Positions 19,684 to 27,213 of a stretch of 64,000 bases of DNA are shown here, in pieces. Under the pieces are notes generated by a model. That model was not told where the DNA came from and ran no database searches. It saw only the letters and a list, made by a program, of their open reading frames with translations. Each line of letters begins with the position of its first letter. Position 1 is the stretch's first letter. This DNA is from Phycisphaerales bacterium. Lineage in GTDB: Bacteria > Planctomycetota > Phycisphaerae > Phycisphaerales > UBA1924. The position numbers and the translations under genes are program-made. The stretch spans positions 1 to 64,000 of the forward strand of contig JAJDDI010000053.1 in assembly GCA_029260375.1 (NCBI GenBank). The letters run 5' to 3'.

Positions 19684-20010
19684 GTGGTCGAGCCCTGCCT
19701 GCGCTCGTGTGACGGGGTGGACCGCTTCGACCGCCGCCCGGCGCTCGAGCCCTACGCCGCCCCGCCCGGCAGCGTGCCCTACCACCGGTACATCCAGGCC
19801 CAGAACAACATCGCCCGCCTGGACGACCCCCACGCGCCGCGCCCCATCGAGCCCGAGCCCGCCGACCACCGACCCGACGCCCCCCGCCTGGGCGATGTCA
19901 GCCCGATCCCCGATCGTCCCTCGGGCCCGACGCCCGACGAGATGCGCCCCCGCCACGTCAGTGAGTACCGCGAGGCGATGACCGGGCGCCTGGTTGACGT
20001 GGTGTTCTGA
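19684..20010 (+). CDS. Hypothetical protein (uncertain start)
   Basis: A reading frame open from 19435 whose last 100 codons look coding: GC-rich third positions and a composition of hydrophilic and aromatic residues (EPYAAPPGSVPYHRYIQA, SEYREAMTGRLVDVVF). The first part is Pro/Ala/Gly-rich and looks non-coding. GTG 19684 is a possible start, giving 108 residues, but no good Shine-Dalgarno decides it. No domain or membrane segment is recognised. It could be a small conserved planctomycete protein or chance; confidence is low. The 19447-19683 stretch shows no other gene. Confidence 0.4.
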   Translation: MVEPCLRSCDGVDRFDRRPALEPYAAPPGSVPYHRYIQAQNNIARLDDPHAPRPIEPEPADHRPDAPRLGDVSPIPDRPSGPTPDEMRPRHVSEYREAMTGRLVDVVF

Positions 20011-20025
20011 CCCAATGCCCTCTTT

Positions 20026-20107
20026 CAGAGCCGGGAGCGCGAGCGACCAGGGGCTGGCGCAGGTCCTGTTGGCGCTCGCCCTTGGTCGCTTGCGCTCCCG
20101 GCTCTGA
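20026..20107. repeat. Dispersed palindrome, family A, copy 1
   Basis: An inverted repeat with arms CAGAGCCGGGAGCGCGAGCG... and its complement ...CGCTCCCGGCTCTG, with about 40 nt between the conserved arm ends. Other copies are at 23244-23368, 27095-27209 and 43230-43448. It lies in the gap between a hypothetical gene and a lipoprotein gene. Confidence 0.9.
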
Positions 20108-20217
20108 CGGGCCGCCCGAACGAATCAGAAACAAACCGACGCCCGTGGTGGTACCATCCCTGCCCCGGCGCCCGTGTTCTTGCGGCGCCGACGACCTTGG
20201 CTCGGGGATGTGAACGC

Positions 20218-20616
20218 ATGACGCAGGCACGAATCGGCGGCGCAGTGATCGGCGCTCTGGCCCTGGCGCTTCTGGTCGGGTGCTGGGGGGGCGGCGGGAT
20301 CCGCGATGACCAGACCACCGACTGGCCCCCGATGAAGATCAGCCAGGCCGAGGACCGCACGGTCGTCGTCGTCGAGGCGCCCTCGCCCGGGTGGACCATC
20401 GAGTTCGACCGCTCGGAGAAGGTCTCGGGCGCGTACCGGGTGCTGCTGACCGTCCGCCGCCCGGACCCGGCGTTCTTCTACCCGCAGACCACCGTCGAGC
20501 AGAACGTGATCACCGATGTGCGCGCCGGGACCCCGGTGCGCGTCTACCGCCGCCTGGCGGACCACAACGAGCGCAAGCCCGGCGGCGCGTACGTGCTCGT
20601 GGATCTCGCCGACTGA
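20218..20616 (+). CDS. Lipoprotein, unknown function
   Basis: A 132-residue protein with a lipoprotein signal peptide: hydrophobic stretch GAVIGALALALLVGC with the lipobox Cys at residue 22. The rest is a small beta-rich domain (RTVVVVEAPSPGWTIEFDR, YRVLLTVRRPDP, TPVRVYRRLAD). ATG 20218 is chosen over an upstream start at 20197 because it places the positive charge just before the hydrophobic core. A TACCAT lies at 20152-20157, so this gene probably has a leader of about 55 nt. dprA follows after 23 nt and may be cotranscribed. No function is recognised. Confidence 0.75.
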   Translation: MTQARIGGAVIGALALALLVGCWGGGGIRDDQTTDWPPMKISQAEDRTVVVVEAPSPGWTIEFDRSEKVSGAYRVLLTVRRPDPAFFYPQTTVEQNVITDVRAGTPVRVYRRLADHNERKPGGAYVLVDLAD

Positions 20617-20639
20617 CGCGCTGCGCCCCGGGGGAGGCG

Positions 20640-21815
20640 ATGGACCAGACCGACCCTGCCATCCGCGACACCATGCGCCTCTGGCTGGCGCCCGGGCTCG
20701 GTCCCGTGCGCGTGCAGCGCCTGCTCGACCAGTTCGGCTCGCCGGGCGCGGTGCTGGGCGCGTCGGCGGCGCAGCTCCAGCGCGTCAAGGGCGTCGGCCC
20801 GGGCGTGGCGGGCACGATCCTCGAGTCGGCCAAGGACAGCGATTCACGCGTGGACGAGGCCCTGGAGAAGATCGCCGCGGCCGGCGCCCGCGTGCTGATC
20901 CGCGGCGGCGAGGGCTACCCCGAGCTGCTCGCGGCCATCCCCTCGGCGCCCACGCTGATCATCGTCCGCGGCTCGCTCGAGCCCGACACCGCCGACCGCT
21001 ATCCCGCCGCCATCGTCGGCTCGCGCCGGTGCACGCCCTACGGGTTGGAGCAGAGCGAACGCTTCGCCGGCGCCCTGGCGCGTGACGGGCTGACCATCGT
21101 CTCGGGCGGGGCGCGGGGGATCGACTCGGCCGCGCACCGCGGGGCGCTCAACGCGGGTGGGCGCACCATCGTGGTCCTGGGCTGCGGCGCGGACATCGCC
21201 TACCCGCCCGAGAACGAGGCGATGTTCGAGCGCATCGTCAGCGAGAGTCGCGGCGCCCTCGTCAGCGAGCTGCCCATGGGCACGCCGCCTAACGCCGAGA
21301 ACTTCCCGGCCCGCAACCGCATCATCTCCGGGCTGTCGCTGGGCGTGCTCGTGATCGAGGCGGGCCTGCGTTCCGGGGCGCTGATCACCGCGCGCCAGGC
21401 GGTCGAGGACCAGGGACGCGAGGTGCTGGCCGTGCCCGGGCGGGTGGACTCGGACGCCAGCCGCGGGTCGCTGGAGCTGATCAAGAACGCTGAGGCGGCC
21501 CTGGCGACCGAGCCGGCGGACATTATCCGCGCGCTCGAGCCCGTCGGTCGCCACCACCACCAGGGCACGCACGAGGCGCGGTACGTCGACCCCGTCCGCA
21601 AGGCGCCCTTGCCTGACACGCCGCCCCCACCGCCGCCCGGGCTGAGCGAGACCCAGACGCGGATACTCGGGTCGCTCGTGGGTGAGATGACGCCGGACGA
21701 GCTCGCGAAGGCCAGCGGGCTCGACGCCCCGGCCCTCCGGGCCGAGCTGACCCGCCTGGAACTCTCCGGACGGGTCAAACGCCATGGCTCACGCCTTGTC
21801 CGGGCGCCCGGGTAA
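20640..21815 (+). CDS. dprA: DNA-processing protein DprA
   Basis: Binds incoming single-stranded DNA and loads RecA during natural transformation. The 391-residue protein has an N-terminal helix-hairpin-helix-like region (VQRLLDQFGSPGAVLGAS), then the Rossmann-like DprA core: IVGSRRCTPYG, SGGARGIDSAAHRGAL, VLGCGADIAYPPEN, AENFPARNRIISGLS and SGALITARQAVEDQGREV. The C-terminal 70 residues form a winged-helix-type domain (TPDELAKASGLDAPALRAE). Start ATG 20640 has a GGGGAGG Shine-Dalgarno; the longer open frame upstream is a shadow of the lipoprotein gene. Confidence 0.93.
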   Translation: MDQTDPAIRDTMRLWLAPGLGPVRVQRLLDQFGSPGAVLGASAAQLQRVKGVGPGVAGTILESAKDSDSRVDEALEKIAAAGARVLIRGGEGYPELLAAIPSAPTLIIVRGSLEPDTADRYPAAIVGSRRCTPYGLEQSERFAGALARDGLTIVSGGARGIDSAAHRGALNAGGRTIVVLGCGADIAYPPENEAMFERIVSESRGALVSELPMGTPPNAENFPARNRIISGLSLGVLVIEAGLRSGALITARQAVEDQGREVLAVPGRVDSDASRGSLELIKNAEAALATEPADIIRALEPVGRHHHQGTHEARYVDPVRKAPLPDTPPPPPPGLSETQTRILGSLVGEMTPDELAKASGLDAPALRAELTRLELSGRVKRHGSRLVRAPG

Positions 21816-22245
21816 CCTACTCCCCGATTTCAGGGGTCTCCAAAGCCCGATAACGGCGTTTGGTCCGAGAATATCTGAGGGCGTTCCAGACAAACCGCGA
21901 CTTTTCGTAGGGGCGGTGATTGGCTATCTTTTTCCGAACATCGCGTCGAGAAAGGTGAAGGATCTGGAGGGTGTGTGACGATTGAAAGGGCTCGCCGGGG
22001 ACCGGCAGGGAACCAGATCATCGGCAAGGCGACGCCGAGGGCTCGGGGCACGATTGGAGGATCGACCCGGCCGTAAAGCGTTGTCACATCGAGGCCAGAA
22101 TCGCAACAACGCGTGATCTCCCCAACAAATCCCTTGACAGCCAAGCAATTGGGCGATAGGTTTTTGATTGGAAGCCGATCGGAGGCTGGTCTTCGGGCCG
22201 GGCGCACGCGTCGAGCGATTCGGGCCTGTGGAAGGGCGATCCACC
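21816..22245. other. Non-coding stretch between dprA and the lexA region
   Basis: About 430 nt without a supported gene. Its first 300 nt are visibly more AT-rich than the flanking genes (runs such as CTATCTTTTTCC near 21923). It holds the promoter at 22134-22162. I see no tRNA-like or palindromic family element here. Confidence 0.6.
22134..22162 (+). promoter_or_regulatory. Sigma-70-like promoter upstream of lexA
   Basis: TTGACA at 22134-22139, a 17-nt spacer and TAGGTT at 22157-22162, the best -35/-10 pair in the window. It would transcribe the 22246 ORF and lexA. Inside the spacer, CCAA-GCAA-TTGG (22141-22152) is a small inverted repeat that could be an operator; that is speculation. Confidence 0.6.
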
Positions 22246-22806
22246 ATGGATCGAACAGCACTGGTCAAGCTCGGTCCGGGCGGCTCGTTCGAGCTGGCCT
22301 ACGACGGCACGCGTTCGGGTCGGTCGCTTCTGAGTCTTCGCCCGCGGGCGAAGCGCGCCGAAGCATTTGAGACGGCGCCCGTCCATCCGGACGGGGGGTC
22401 TCAGGCCGAGGCGGTGGGCCTGTTGATGGCGTCGGAGCTGATGCTCCGGGGGCAGCAGGCGTTGGTGGAGCAGGCGCGAAAGCGCCTGGGTCGCCTGGCG
22501 GCGAGGCTGGGATCCCAGCCGGTCGCGGGACCCGTGGACGGGTCGGAGCAGAGCACGGACGATCGCCGACTGATTGGCGCGGTCGCAGGAAAGGACGGAC
22601 ACCATGAACCTCACGCCCAAGCAGCTTCGGATTCTGCAGCTCATCCGGGATTCCCGCATTCGTCGTGGCTATTCCCCGACCATGCAGGAGCTGGCCGACG
22701 AAATCGGCGTCAGCAAGGTCACCGTGTTCGAGCACGTCGAGGCGCTCATCAAGAAAGGGGCGTTGATCCGCGAGCCGAACAAGGCACGCTCTTTGTCGAT
22801 CGCTGA
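22246..22806 (+). CDS. Possible protein overlapping lexA, unknown
   Basis: From ATG 22246 about 119 codons show the genome's strong third-position GC bias and read as a plausible protein (TALVKLGPGGSFELAYDG, then LLMASELMLRGQQALVEQAR as a helix). The frame then continues, out of frame, over the first 200 nt of lexA, where it loses coding character. Either the true gene really overlaps lexA, or a frameshift hides an earlier stop, or it is a leader region that happens to be open. It lies 84 nt after a good promoter and has only a weak Shine-Dalgarno (GAAGG). No family recognised. Confidence 0.35.
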   Translation: MDRTALVKLGPGGSFELAYDGTRSGRSLLSLRPRAKRAEAFETAPVHPDGGSQAEAVGLLMASELMLRGQQALVEQARKRLGRLAARLGSQPVAGPVDGSEQSTDDRRLIGAVAGKDGHHEPHAQAASDSAAHPGFPHSSWLFPDHAGAGRRNRRQQGHRVRARRGAHQERGVDPRAEQGTLFVDR

Positions 22807-23224
22807 GGGGATCGCGGTCCCGGACGAGTCGCGTCCGCTGCGGTACCCGATGGTGGGCAAGATCGCCGCGGGCCACCCGATCGAGAAGGTCGAGAACGTT
22901 GACGAGATCGACCTGGGCGAGTTCCTGGGCGCCGGCTCGGAGCGGGGCGACAACAGCCTCTTCGCCCTCCAGGTGGACGGCGACTCGATGCGCGACGAGG
23001 GCATCCTCGACGGCGACATCATCCTCCTCGAGCGCGCCCAGGTGGCGCACAACGGCGACCGCATCGTCGCCCTGCTCGACGACGGGCAGACCACCCTCAA
23101 GACTTTCTACAAGGAGGCGGACCACATCCGTCTCCAGCCCGCCAACCCGGACTTCGAGCCCATCCGCGTGAAGTTCTGCCAGGTGCAGGGCATCGTCAAG
23201 GGCGTGGTGCGCCGGTACCGCTGA
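22604..23224 (+). CDS. lexA: LexA repressor
   Basis: Represses SOS genes and self-cleaves when RecA is activated. The 206-residue protein has an N-terminal winged helix-turn-helix (PTMQELADEIGVSKVTVFEH, residues 26-45), an Ala89-Gly90 cleavage site in KIAAGHP, and the catalytic Ser128 (GDSM) and Lys166 (TLKTF) of the S24 peptidase fold. ATG 22604 is chosen because the family starts NLTPKQ and AGGA lies upstream; a start at 22574 is possible but adds unusual residues. The LexA box of this lineage cannot be read from one promoter. Confidence 0.95.
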   Translation: MNLTPKQLRILQLIRDSRIRRGYSPTMQELADEIGVSKVTVFEHVEALIKKGALIREPNKARSLSIAEGIAVPDESRPLRYPMVGKIAAGHPIEKVENVDEIDLGEFLGAGSERGDNSLFALQVDGDSMRDEGILDGDIILLERAQVAHNGDRIVALLDDGQTTLKTFYKEADHIRLQPANPDFEPIRVKFCQVQGIVKGVVRRYR

Positions 23225-23243
23225 CGCTGGCGCCCGCAATACC

Positions 23244-23368
23244 GAGCCGGGAGCGCGAGCGACCCGGGACAACTGACCGGGGTTGGTGGGCGCCCTCGGT
23301 CGCTGGCGCTCCCGGCGTTGACCGACCAAACGAGAGTCACCCCGGGTCGCTGGCGCTCCCGGCTCTGA
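23244..23368. repeat. Dispersed palindrome, family A, copy 2 (two right arms)
   Basis: Left arm GAGCCGGGAGCGCGAGCGAC at 23244; a right arm GGTCGCTGGCGCTCCCGGC at 23298-23316 and a second right arm GGTCGCTGGCGCTCCCGGCT ending at 23368. The duplicated right arm is shared with copy 3. Confidence 0.88.
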
Positions 23369-23382
23369 CATACCAAATGAAA

Positions 23383-23410
23383 GACCGAGCCGCATCGACG
23401 CGGCTCGGTC
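23383..23410. terminator. Bidirectional terminator between lexA and speD
   Basis: A perfect 11-bp stem (GACCGAGCCGC at 23383-23393, GCGGCTCGGTC at 23400-23410) with a 6-nt loop. T-rich sequence follows on both strands (TGTTCTTT on plus, TTTCATTT on minus), so it can end both convergent genes. Confidence 0.85.
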
Positions 23411-23439
23411 TGTTCTTTGATCGGTGATGTCCCGCTCGC

Positions 23440-23934
23440 TTAGACGTGCGCGGCCCGGGCGATCTCGTGCACGGAGTGCTTGATCGCCAGCGGCGGGCGG
23501 CGCAGCGGGGCCTCGGGCGACACGGCGCCCTCGGTCGAGACCATGTGCGCCTCGTCCGAGTTGACGTGCAGCACCTCACGCGGGGTCAGCTGCGTGGCGC
23601 GGGGCAGCGTCGTCATCGTGTGGCGCTGGGCGCCCATCAGCTCCGCGAGCAGCTCGCACGCCAGGACCGGGTCGCAGGACGACCCGCAGGTGAAGACGTC
23701 GGCGGCGGCGTAGCCGATCTCGGGCCACGTGTGGATCGAGATGTGACTCTCGGCCAGCAGGCCCAGCGCGGTCACGCCCTGGGGCTCGAACTTGTGCGCG
23801 ACCTCACCCATCCACGTCGCGCCCGCCCGCTCGGCGGACTGACGCAGGGCGGTGACGATCTGATCTTTGTCGTTGAGCGTTTCGCTCGGACAGCCGTAGA
23901 GCTCGAGGATGCAGTGCTTGCCAACGCTTGCCAA
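23440..23934 (-). CDS. speD: S-adenosylmethionine decarboxylase proenzyme
   Basis: Makes decarboxylated SAM, the aminopropyl donor for spermidine. The 164-residue protein is a class 1B (SpeH) enzyme: autocleavage between Glu62 and Ser63 in AESHISIHTWPE creates the pyruvoyl group, and the catalytic Cys83 lies in FTCGSS. It carries about 40 residues at the C-terminus beyond the usual small form (RREVLHVNSDEAHMVS-like tail of unknown role). The start is TTG 23934, with GAGG about 9 nt upstream. No spermidine synthase gene is adjacent. Confidence 0.92.
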   Translation of the reverse strand: MASVGKHCILELYGCPSETLNDKDQIVTALRQSAERAGATWMGEVAHKFEPQGVTALGLLAESHISIHTWPEIGYAAADVFTCGSSCDPVLACELLAELMGAQRHTMTTLPRATQLTPREVLHVNSDEAHMVSTEGAVSPEAPLRRPPLAIKHSVHEIARAAHV

Positions 23935-24058
23935 TGGTCAACACCTCACGTTCCGGGGTGATCGCTCACCGAGCGGGGGCCCCCGGGGCGTCCCGGGGAG
24001 AGCGGGGATCGTAGGACCGGTGTTGCCCCGGCGAAGGGCCCGGCGTGCGACTCCGGCT

Positions 24059-25378
24059 TTACCGCCGGGGGTTGCGGGGCGAGGCGCCGCCCGGGCGAGC
24101 CGGGCGCGCGGGCCTCGGACGCTCGTGCGTCTCGGGGGCCTTGGGTGAGGGCTGGGGCGATGAGCCGTTGGTCGCGGGCGTTTCCGGCTGACTCGCGCTG
24201 TGGCTCTCGGGCTCGGGCGCCGGCTCGTCGTCGCGGGCGGGCTCGTTGATCCGCCCGAAGATCAGGCGACCGGCGGAGGTCTGCAGCGAGCTGGTCACGC
24301 GCAGGTCCACGATCAGCCCGATCGACTCGCTCCCGTCCTCGGCCACGACCATCGTGCCGTCCTCGAGATACCCCACGCCCTGTCCAGACTGCTCGCCGGG
24401 CTTGATGATCTTCAGGCGCAGCGACTCGCCCGGGATCACGCTGGGCTTCATCGCGTTAGCCAGGTCGTTGACGTTGAGCACGGGCACGCCCTGGATCTCC
24501 GCGACACGGCTGAGCCCGACATCGGTCGTCACCACCATGCCCGGCAGGCGGCGCGCCAGCTCCACCAGCATCGCGTCCACCGCCTTGCCCGGGATGGGCG
24601 TCTCGTCGATCGAGACGTCCAGCACCGCCAGGCGCTGCAGGCGGGCGACGATGTCCAGCCCGCGCCTGCCCTTGGCGCGGGTCATTTTGTCCGAGCTGTC
24701 GGCCAGCAGTTGGAGTTCTGCGACGACGAAGCTCGGGATCACCACGGGCGACTGGATCAGCCCGGTCTCGGCGATCTCCACGATCCGCGCGTCGATGATC
24801 GCCGAGGAATCCAGCAGCAGCGGGCGCGGGCCGCGGAGCTGCTTGGCGAACTCGACGTACGGGATCACCAGCCTGAAGTCGTCCTGGGTTTGCAGGACGG
24901 TCGTGACGCCGAGGTAGCACAGCGCGATGCCGAAGAGGACCTTGACCGTACCGACGATGGGCGAGGTGTGCAGGTCCCACGTGGCGGCGATGAGGTCCAC
25001 GACGTAGCCCAGCGCGACGGCCGCGACGAGGCCCGCGAGCAGGCCCAGGATCACGCCCGAGATCGTCGCCAGGCGTTTCTGCGGCGTCATGATGTCGATG
25101 GTCAGGAAGATCACGCCCAGCAGCAGGGCGGCGCCGACGGGGATCCACCAGTTGATCGCCAGCCCGACCTCGCGCCCGCCGGTGGCCGGGTCGTCCTGGA
25201 TCTTGATGATGTTGAGCAGGACCACGACCATGACCAGCACGAGGAACCCCGCCCGGACGACCCGCAGCAGCAGGAGGCGCTGGCGACGGCTGACCTCGAG
25301 CGGGTCGGCCGTGGTTGACGGCGCCCGCGCCGGGCGGGCGCCCGCGCTGGGCGGGTGCTGGGAGGGGGTGTGGGTCAC
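24059..25378 (-). CDS. PIN-TRAM domain membrane protein (YacL-like)
   Basis: A 439-residue protein. Four membrane helices (about residues 30-150, e.g. FLVLVMVVVLLNIIKI) are followed by a PIN nuclease domain with acidic residues at LLLDSSAIIDARI and VVTTDVGLSRVA, then a TRAM RNA-binding domain (GEQSGQGVGYLEDGTMVVAE) and a disordered Pro/Glu tail. This is the architecture of Bacillus YacL, a predicted membrane-tethered RNase. GTG 25378 is chosen: the open frame continues to 25627 but that part overlaps the SRP RNA gene, and TACACT lies 6 nt upstream of 25378 with no Shine-Dalgarno. The substrate is unknown. Confidence 0.88.
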   Translation of the reverse strand: MTHTPSQHPPSAGARPARAPSTTADPLEVSRRQRLLLLRVVRAGFLVLVMVVVLLNIIKIQDDPATGGREVGLAINWWIPVGAALLLGVIFLTIDIMTPQKRLATISGVILGLLAGLVAAVALGYVVDLIAATWDLHTSPIVGTVKVLFGIALCYLGVTTVLQTQDDFRLVIPYVEFAKQLRGPRPLLLDSSAIIDARIVEIAETGLIQSPVVIPSFVVAELQLLADSSDKMTRAKGRRGLDIVARLQRLAVLDVSIDETPIPGKAVDAMLVELARRLPGMVVTTDVGLSRVAEIQGVPVLNVNDLANAMKPSVIPGESLRLKIIKPGEQSGQGVGYLEDGTMVVAEDGSESIGLIVDLRVTSSLQTSAGRLIFGRINEPARDDEPAPEPESHSASQPETPATNGSSPQPSPKAPETHERPRPARPARPGGASPRNPRR

Positions 25379-25384
25379 CGGGCA

Positions 25385-25390
25385 AGTGTA
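25385..25390 (-). promoter_or_regulatory. -10-like TACACT immediately upstream of PIN-TRAM gene
   Basis: TACACT on the minus strand ends 6 nt before GTG 25378; no Shine-Dalgarno is present. It lies back-to-back with the SRP RNA promoter. Confidence 0.5.
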
Positions 25391-25401
25391 CGCGGCGAGG
25401 C

Positions 25402-25407
25402 TAGGAT
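25402..25407 (+). promoter_or_regulatory. -10 element of the SRP RNA gene
   Basis: TAGGAT lies 5 nt before the start of the long SRP RNA stem at 25413, the normal distance to a transcription start. Confidence 0.5.
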
Positions 25408-25412
25408 GGATG

Positions 25413-25546
25413 CGGACCCGCTCCGATCGGCGGCCGGGCCCGGTGCGCGGGTGGCCCGTGAACCTGGTCAGGGCTTGACCGCAGCAGCCATAAGCGGCCG
25501 TCATCCGGCGCCGCCGGTGTCCTGGCCGTCGATCGGGGCGGGTCCG
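25413..25546 (+). ncRNA. ffs: Signal recognition particle RNA (bacterial small type)
   Basis: The conserved SRP domain IV is present: GTGAACC before GGTCAGG (25467-25473), then exactly ten bases to AGCAGCC and ATAAGCGG, the same spacing as in E. coli 4.5S RNA. The ends pair into one long hairpin: CGGACCCGCTCCGATCGGCGG at the 5' side with CCGTCGATCGGGGCGGGTCCG at the 3' side, one or two mismatches. The apical loop reads TTGACC instead of the common GGAA tetraloop. The RNA binds Ffh and targets membrane proteins. End positions are set by the pairing and are approximate to a few bases. Confidence 0.88.
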
Positions 25547-25573
25547 AGCAAGGCGGGAACGCATCGCCCTTGA

Positions 25574-25642
25574 AGCCCCGCACGTGAGTGCGGGGTTGCG
25601 AGAACCCCGGCGCGAGCAACCCCGCACTCACGTGCGGGGCTA
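25574..25642. repeat. Dispersed palindrome, family B, copy 1
   Basis: Arms AGCCCCGCACGTGAGTGCGG and complement ...GCACTCACGTGCGGGGCTA, a nearly perfect inverted repeat with a short centre. Other copies: 26301-26371, 30985-31046, 31655-31717. Copies 1 and 2 bracket the gene at 25681. Confidence 0.9.
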
Positions 25643-25680
25643 GTAGATCCGGCGGGTCCCAACACAGGAGCGAGACGCGC

Positions 25681-26319
25681 ATGCGGGGACTCCGGGGCAA
25701 GCGAGTGATTGTGTGTCTGGTGGTGGGTGCGGCCGCGACGTGGCTGAGCGCGTGGGGCCTGATGTTGTCCAGGATCGGAGATACGACTTCGGCTGAGTTT
25801 GTCGACCGGTGGCCTGTGCCCGTGTCCGACGACTGGCCGTCGCCGATGCAGACGACGCGCATCACGAGCCTCGGCCTGCGGGTTGAGGTCACGGCCGCGG
25901 ACAGAACCGGCCCGCTCACTGGTGGCGGGAACGGGACCGAGCAATGGGCGTACTGGCGACTGCGGCTCGGGTGGCCCGCGCTGGCGCTCGATTCATCACT
26001 GCGAGGCAGCTCAGCAACGAACCTCGCGACCGGAGTCGCCGTCAAAAGGGACTACGAGACGCAAGGCCTTCTTGAGTATCGCTTTCGGTCCCGCGACTAC
26101 GCCATTCCCGTGCTCCCCGTCTGGCCCGGCTTCCTGATCAACACGCTGTTCTACGCGGGCGCGTGCTGGCTCCTGCTCGCGGCGCCGGGCGGGGTTCGGC
26201 GCTGGCGACGCACGCGGCGCGGGCAATGCCCCGCGTGCGGGTACGATCTGAGCGGTGTCGAGGTGTGTCCGGAGTGCGGGACACGCGACGGCGCGATAAC
26301 TAGCCCCGAACGTCAGTGA
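25681..26319 (+). CDS. Membrane protein with C-terminal zinc ribbon (paralogue 1)
   Basis: A 212-residue protein: an N-terminal membrane helix (VIVCLVVGAAATWLSAWGLML), an extracytoplasmic middle part, a second helix (GFLINTLFYAGACWLLLAAPG) and a cytoplasmic zinc ribbon CPACGYDLSGVEVCPECG with two CxxC pairs. The gene at 26403 has the same layout and similar motifs (PVWPGF, RRG.C..CGYD), so the two arose by duplication. Start ATG 25681 is chosen because the upstream open frame is only the family B palindrome. This type is very common in Planctomycetota; its function is unknown. Confidence 0.8.
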   Translation: MRGLRGKRVIVCLVVGAAATWLSAWGLMLSRIGDTTSAEFVDRWPVPVSDDWPSPMQTTRITSLGLRVEVTAADRTGPLTGGGNGTEQWAYWRLRLGWPALALDSSLRGSSATNLATGVAVKRDYETQGLLEYRFRSRDYAIPVLPVWPGFLINTLFYAGACWLLLAAPGGVRRWRRTRRGQCPACGYDLSGVEVCPECGTRDGAITSPERQ

Positions 26320-26371
26320 GGGGTTGCGAGAACCCAGGGCGCGAGCAACCCCTCACTGACGTTCGGGGCTA
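26301..26371. repeat. Dispersed palindrome, family B, copy 2
   Basis: TAGCCCCGAACGTCAGTGAG ... CTCACTGACGTTCGGGGCTA. The left arm overlaps the last codons of the upstream gene (stop 26317-26319). It lies between two paralogous genes. Confidence 0.92.
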
Positions 26372-26402
26372 GTTCAAGACTGCGTCGCTGAGTGGAGAAC
26401 GC

Positions 26403-27074
26403 ATGCGGACGCTCCGGGTCAAACGCCTCATCCTGTGCCTGCTCGTGGGCTCGATCGTCACCGTCGCGACGTCGTGGCTCATCAGCGCCGCGTACGCGCG
26501 CAGGGTCCTGGGCGGCTGGGGCATTGTCTCCGAGCAGGTCAACGCGCCCGGGCAGGTCATCCGCGAACTCCCGACCGGGATGCCGCTGCCCGGGTCGTAC
26601 CCGCGGGCGACGTGGACGAGCCGCTCGGAGAGCTTCGGGCGCGTCACGCTCCGCGCGATGGGCAGCCAGGGGTGGACGCCGGGTCAGGTGATGGGCGAGG
26701 GCTACCCCGAGGCGCCGCAGCGGGCGTGGGCGGGCGAGCAGGTGCGCCTGGGGTGGCCCATGGCGGCGCTGGAGCGCCGGAGCTGGGACGCGTACGTGAT
26801 CCCGGGCGAGAGCGACGCGCCGCTCGACGAGCTGGCGTCGCCGCTGGGGGCGATCGACTTGGGGCTCGCGTCCGGGCGTGCCGACCACGGCTACCCGCTG
26901 ATCCCGGTCTGGCCGGGGTTTGTCGTGAACGTGCTGGCGTACGGTGCGATCTGCTGGATGCTGCTCACGGCGCCGGGCGTGGCCGTGCGATGGCGGCGCA
27001 AGCGGCGCGGGCTCTGCCGGGGGTGTGGGTATGACATGACCGGCGTGGAGACGTGCCCGGAGTGCGGGGCGTGA
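26403..27074 (+). CDS. Membrane protein with C-terminal zinc ribbon (paralogue 2)
   Basis: A 223-residue paralogue of the preceding gene: membrane helix near residues 8-30 (LILCLLVGSIVTVATSWLIS), extracytoplasmic part, second helix (GFVVNVLAYGAICWMLLTAPG), and a zinc ribbon CRGCGYDMTGVETCPECG at the very C-terminus. The N-terminal MRTLRVKRLILC parallels MRGLRGKRVIVC of paralogue 1. No Shine-Dalgarno is obvious. Function unknown. Confidence 0.8.
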   Translation: MRTLRVKRLILCLLVGSIVTVATSWLISAAYARRVLGGWGIVSEQVNAPGQVIRELPTGMPLPGSYPRATWTSRSESFGRVTLRAMGSQGWTPGQVMGEGYPEAPQRAWAGEQVRLGWPMAALERRSWDAYVIPGESDAPLDELASPLGAIDLGLASGRADHGYPLIPVWPGFVVNVLAYGAICWMLLTAPGVAVRWRRKRRGLCRGCGYDMTGVETCPECGA

Positions 27075-27094
27075 AGCTTGGTGAGCAGGCCCGT

Positions 27095-27209
27095 CAGAGC
27101 CGGGAGCGCGAGCGACCAAGGGCGACGACCAGTTCGCTCGGTCATTGCCCTGGGTCGCTTGCGCTCCCGGCTCTGAAGTTGCCCTTGGTCGCTCGCGCTC
27201 CCGGCTCTG
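27095..27209. repeat. Dispersed palindrome, family A, copy 3 (two right arms)
   Basis: Left arm CAGAGCCGGGAGCGCGAGCG at 27095; right arms GGTCGCTTGCGCTCCCGGCT (ending near 27175) and GGTCGCTCGCGCTCCCGGCT ending at 27209. It fills the gap between two convergent genes and could also act as a terminator. Confidence 0.9.
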
Positions 27210-27213
27210 TCGG

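Noticed and set aside
23107-23376. Short ORFs encoding GSASDQG or NVSEGL peptides near several repeats
   Set aside because: These are translations of palindrome families A and B, not genes.
22265-23395. 376-codon minus-strand open frame over lexA
   Set aside because: Shadow of lexA and of palindrome A copy 2.
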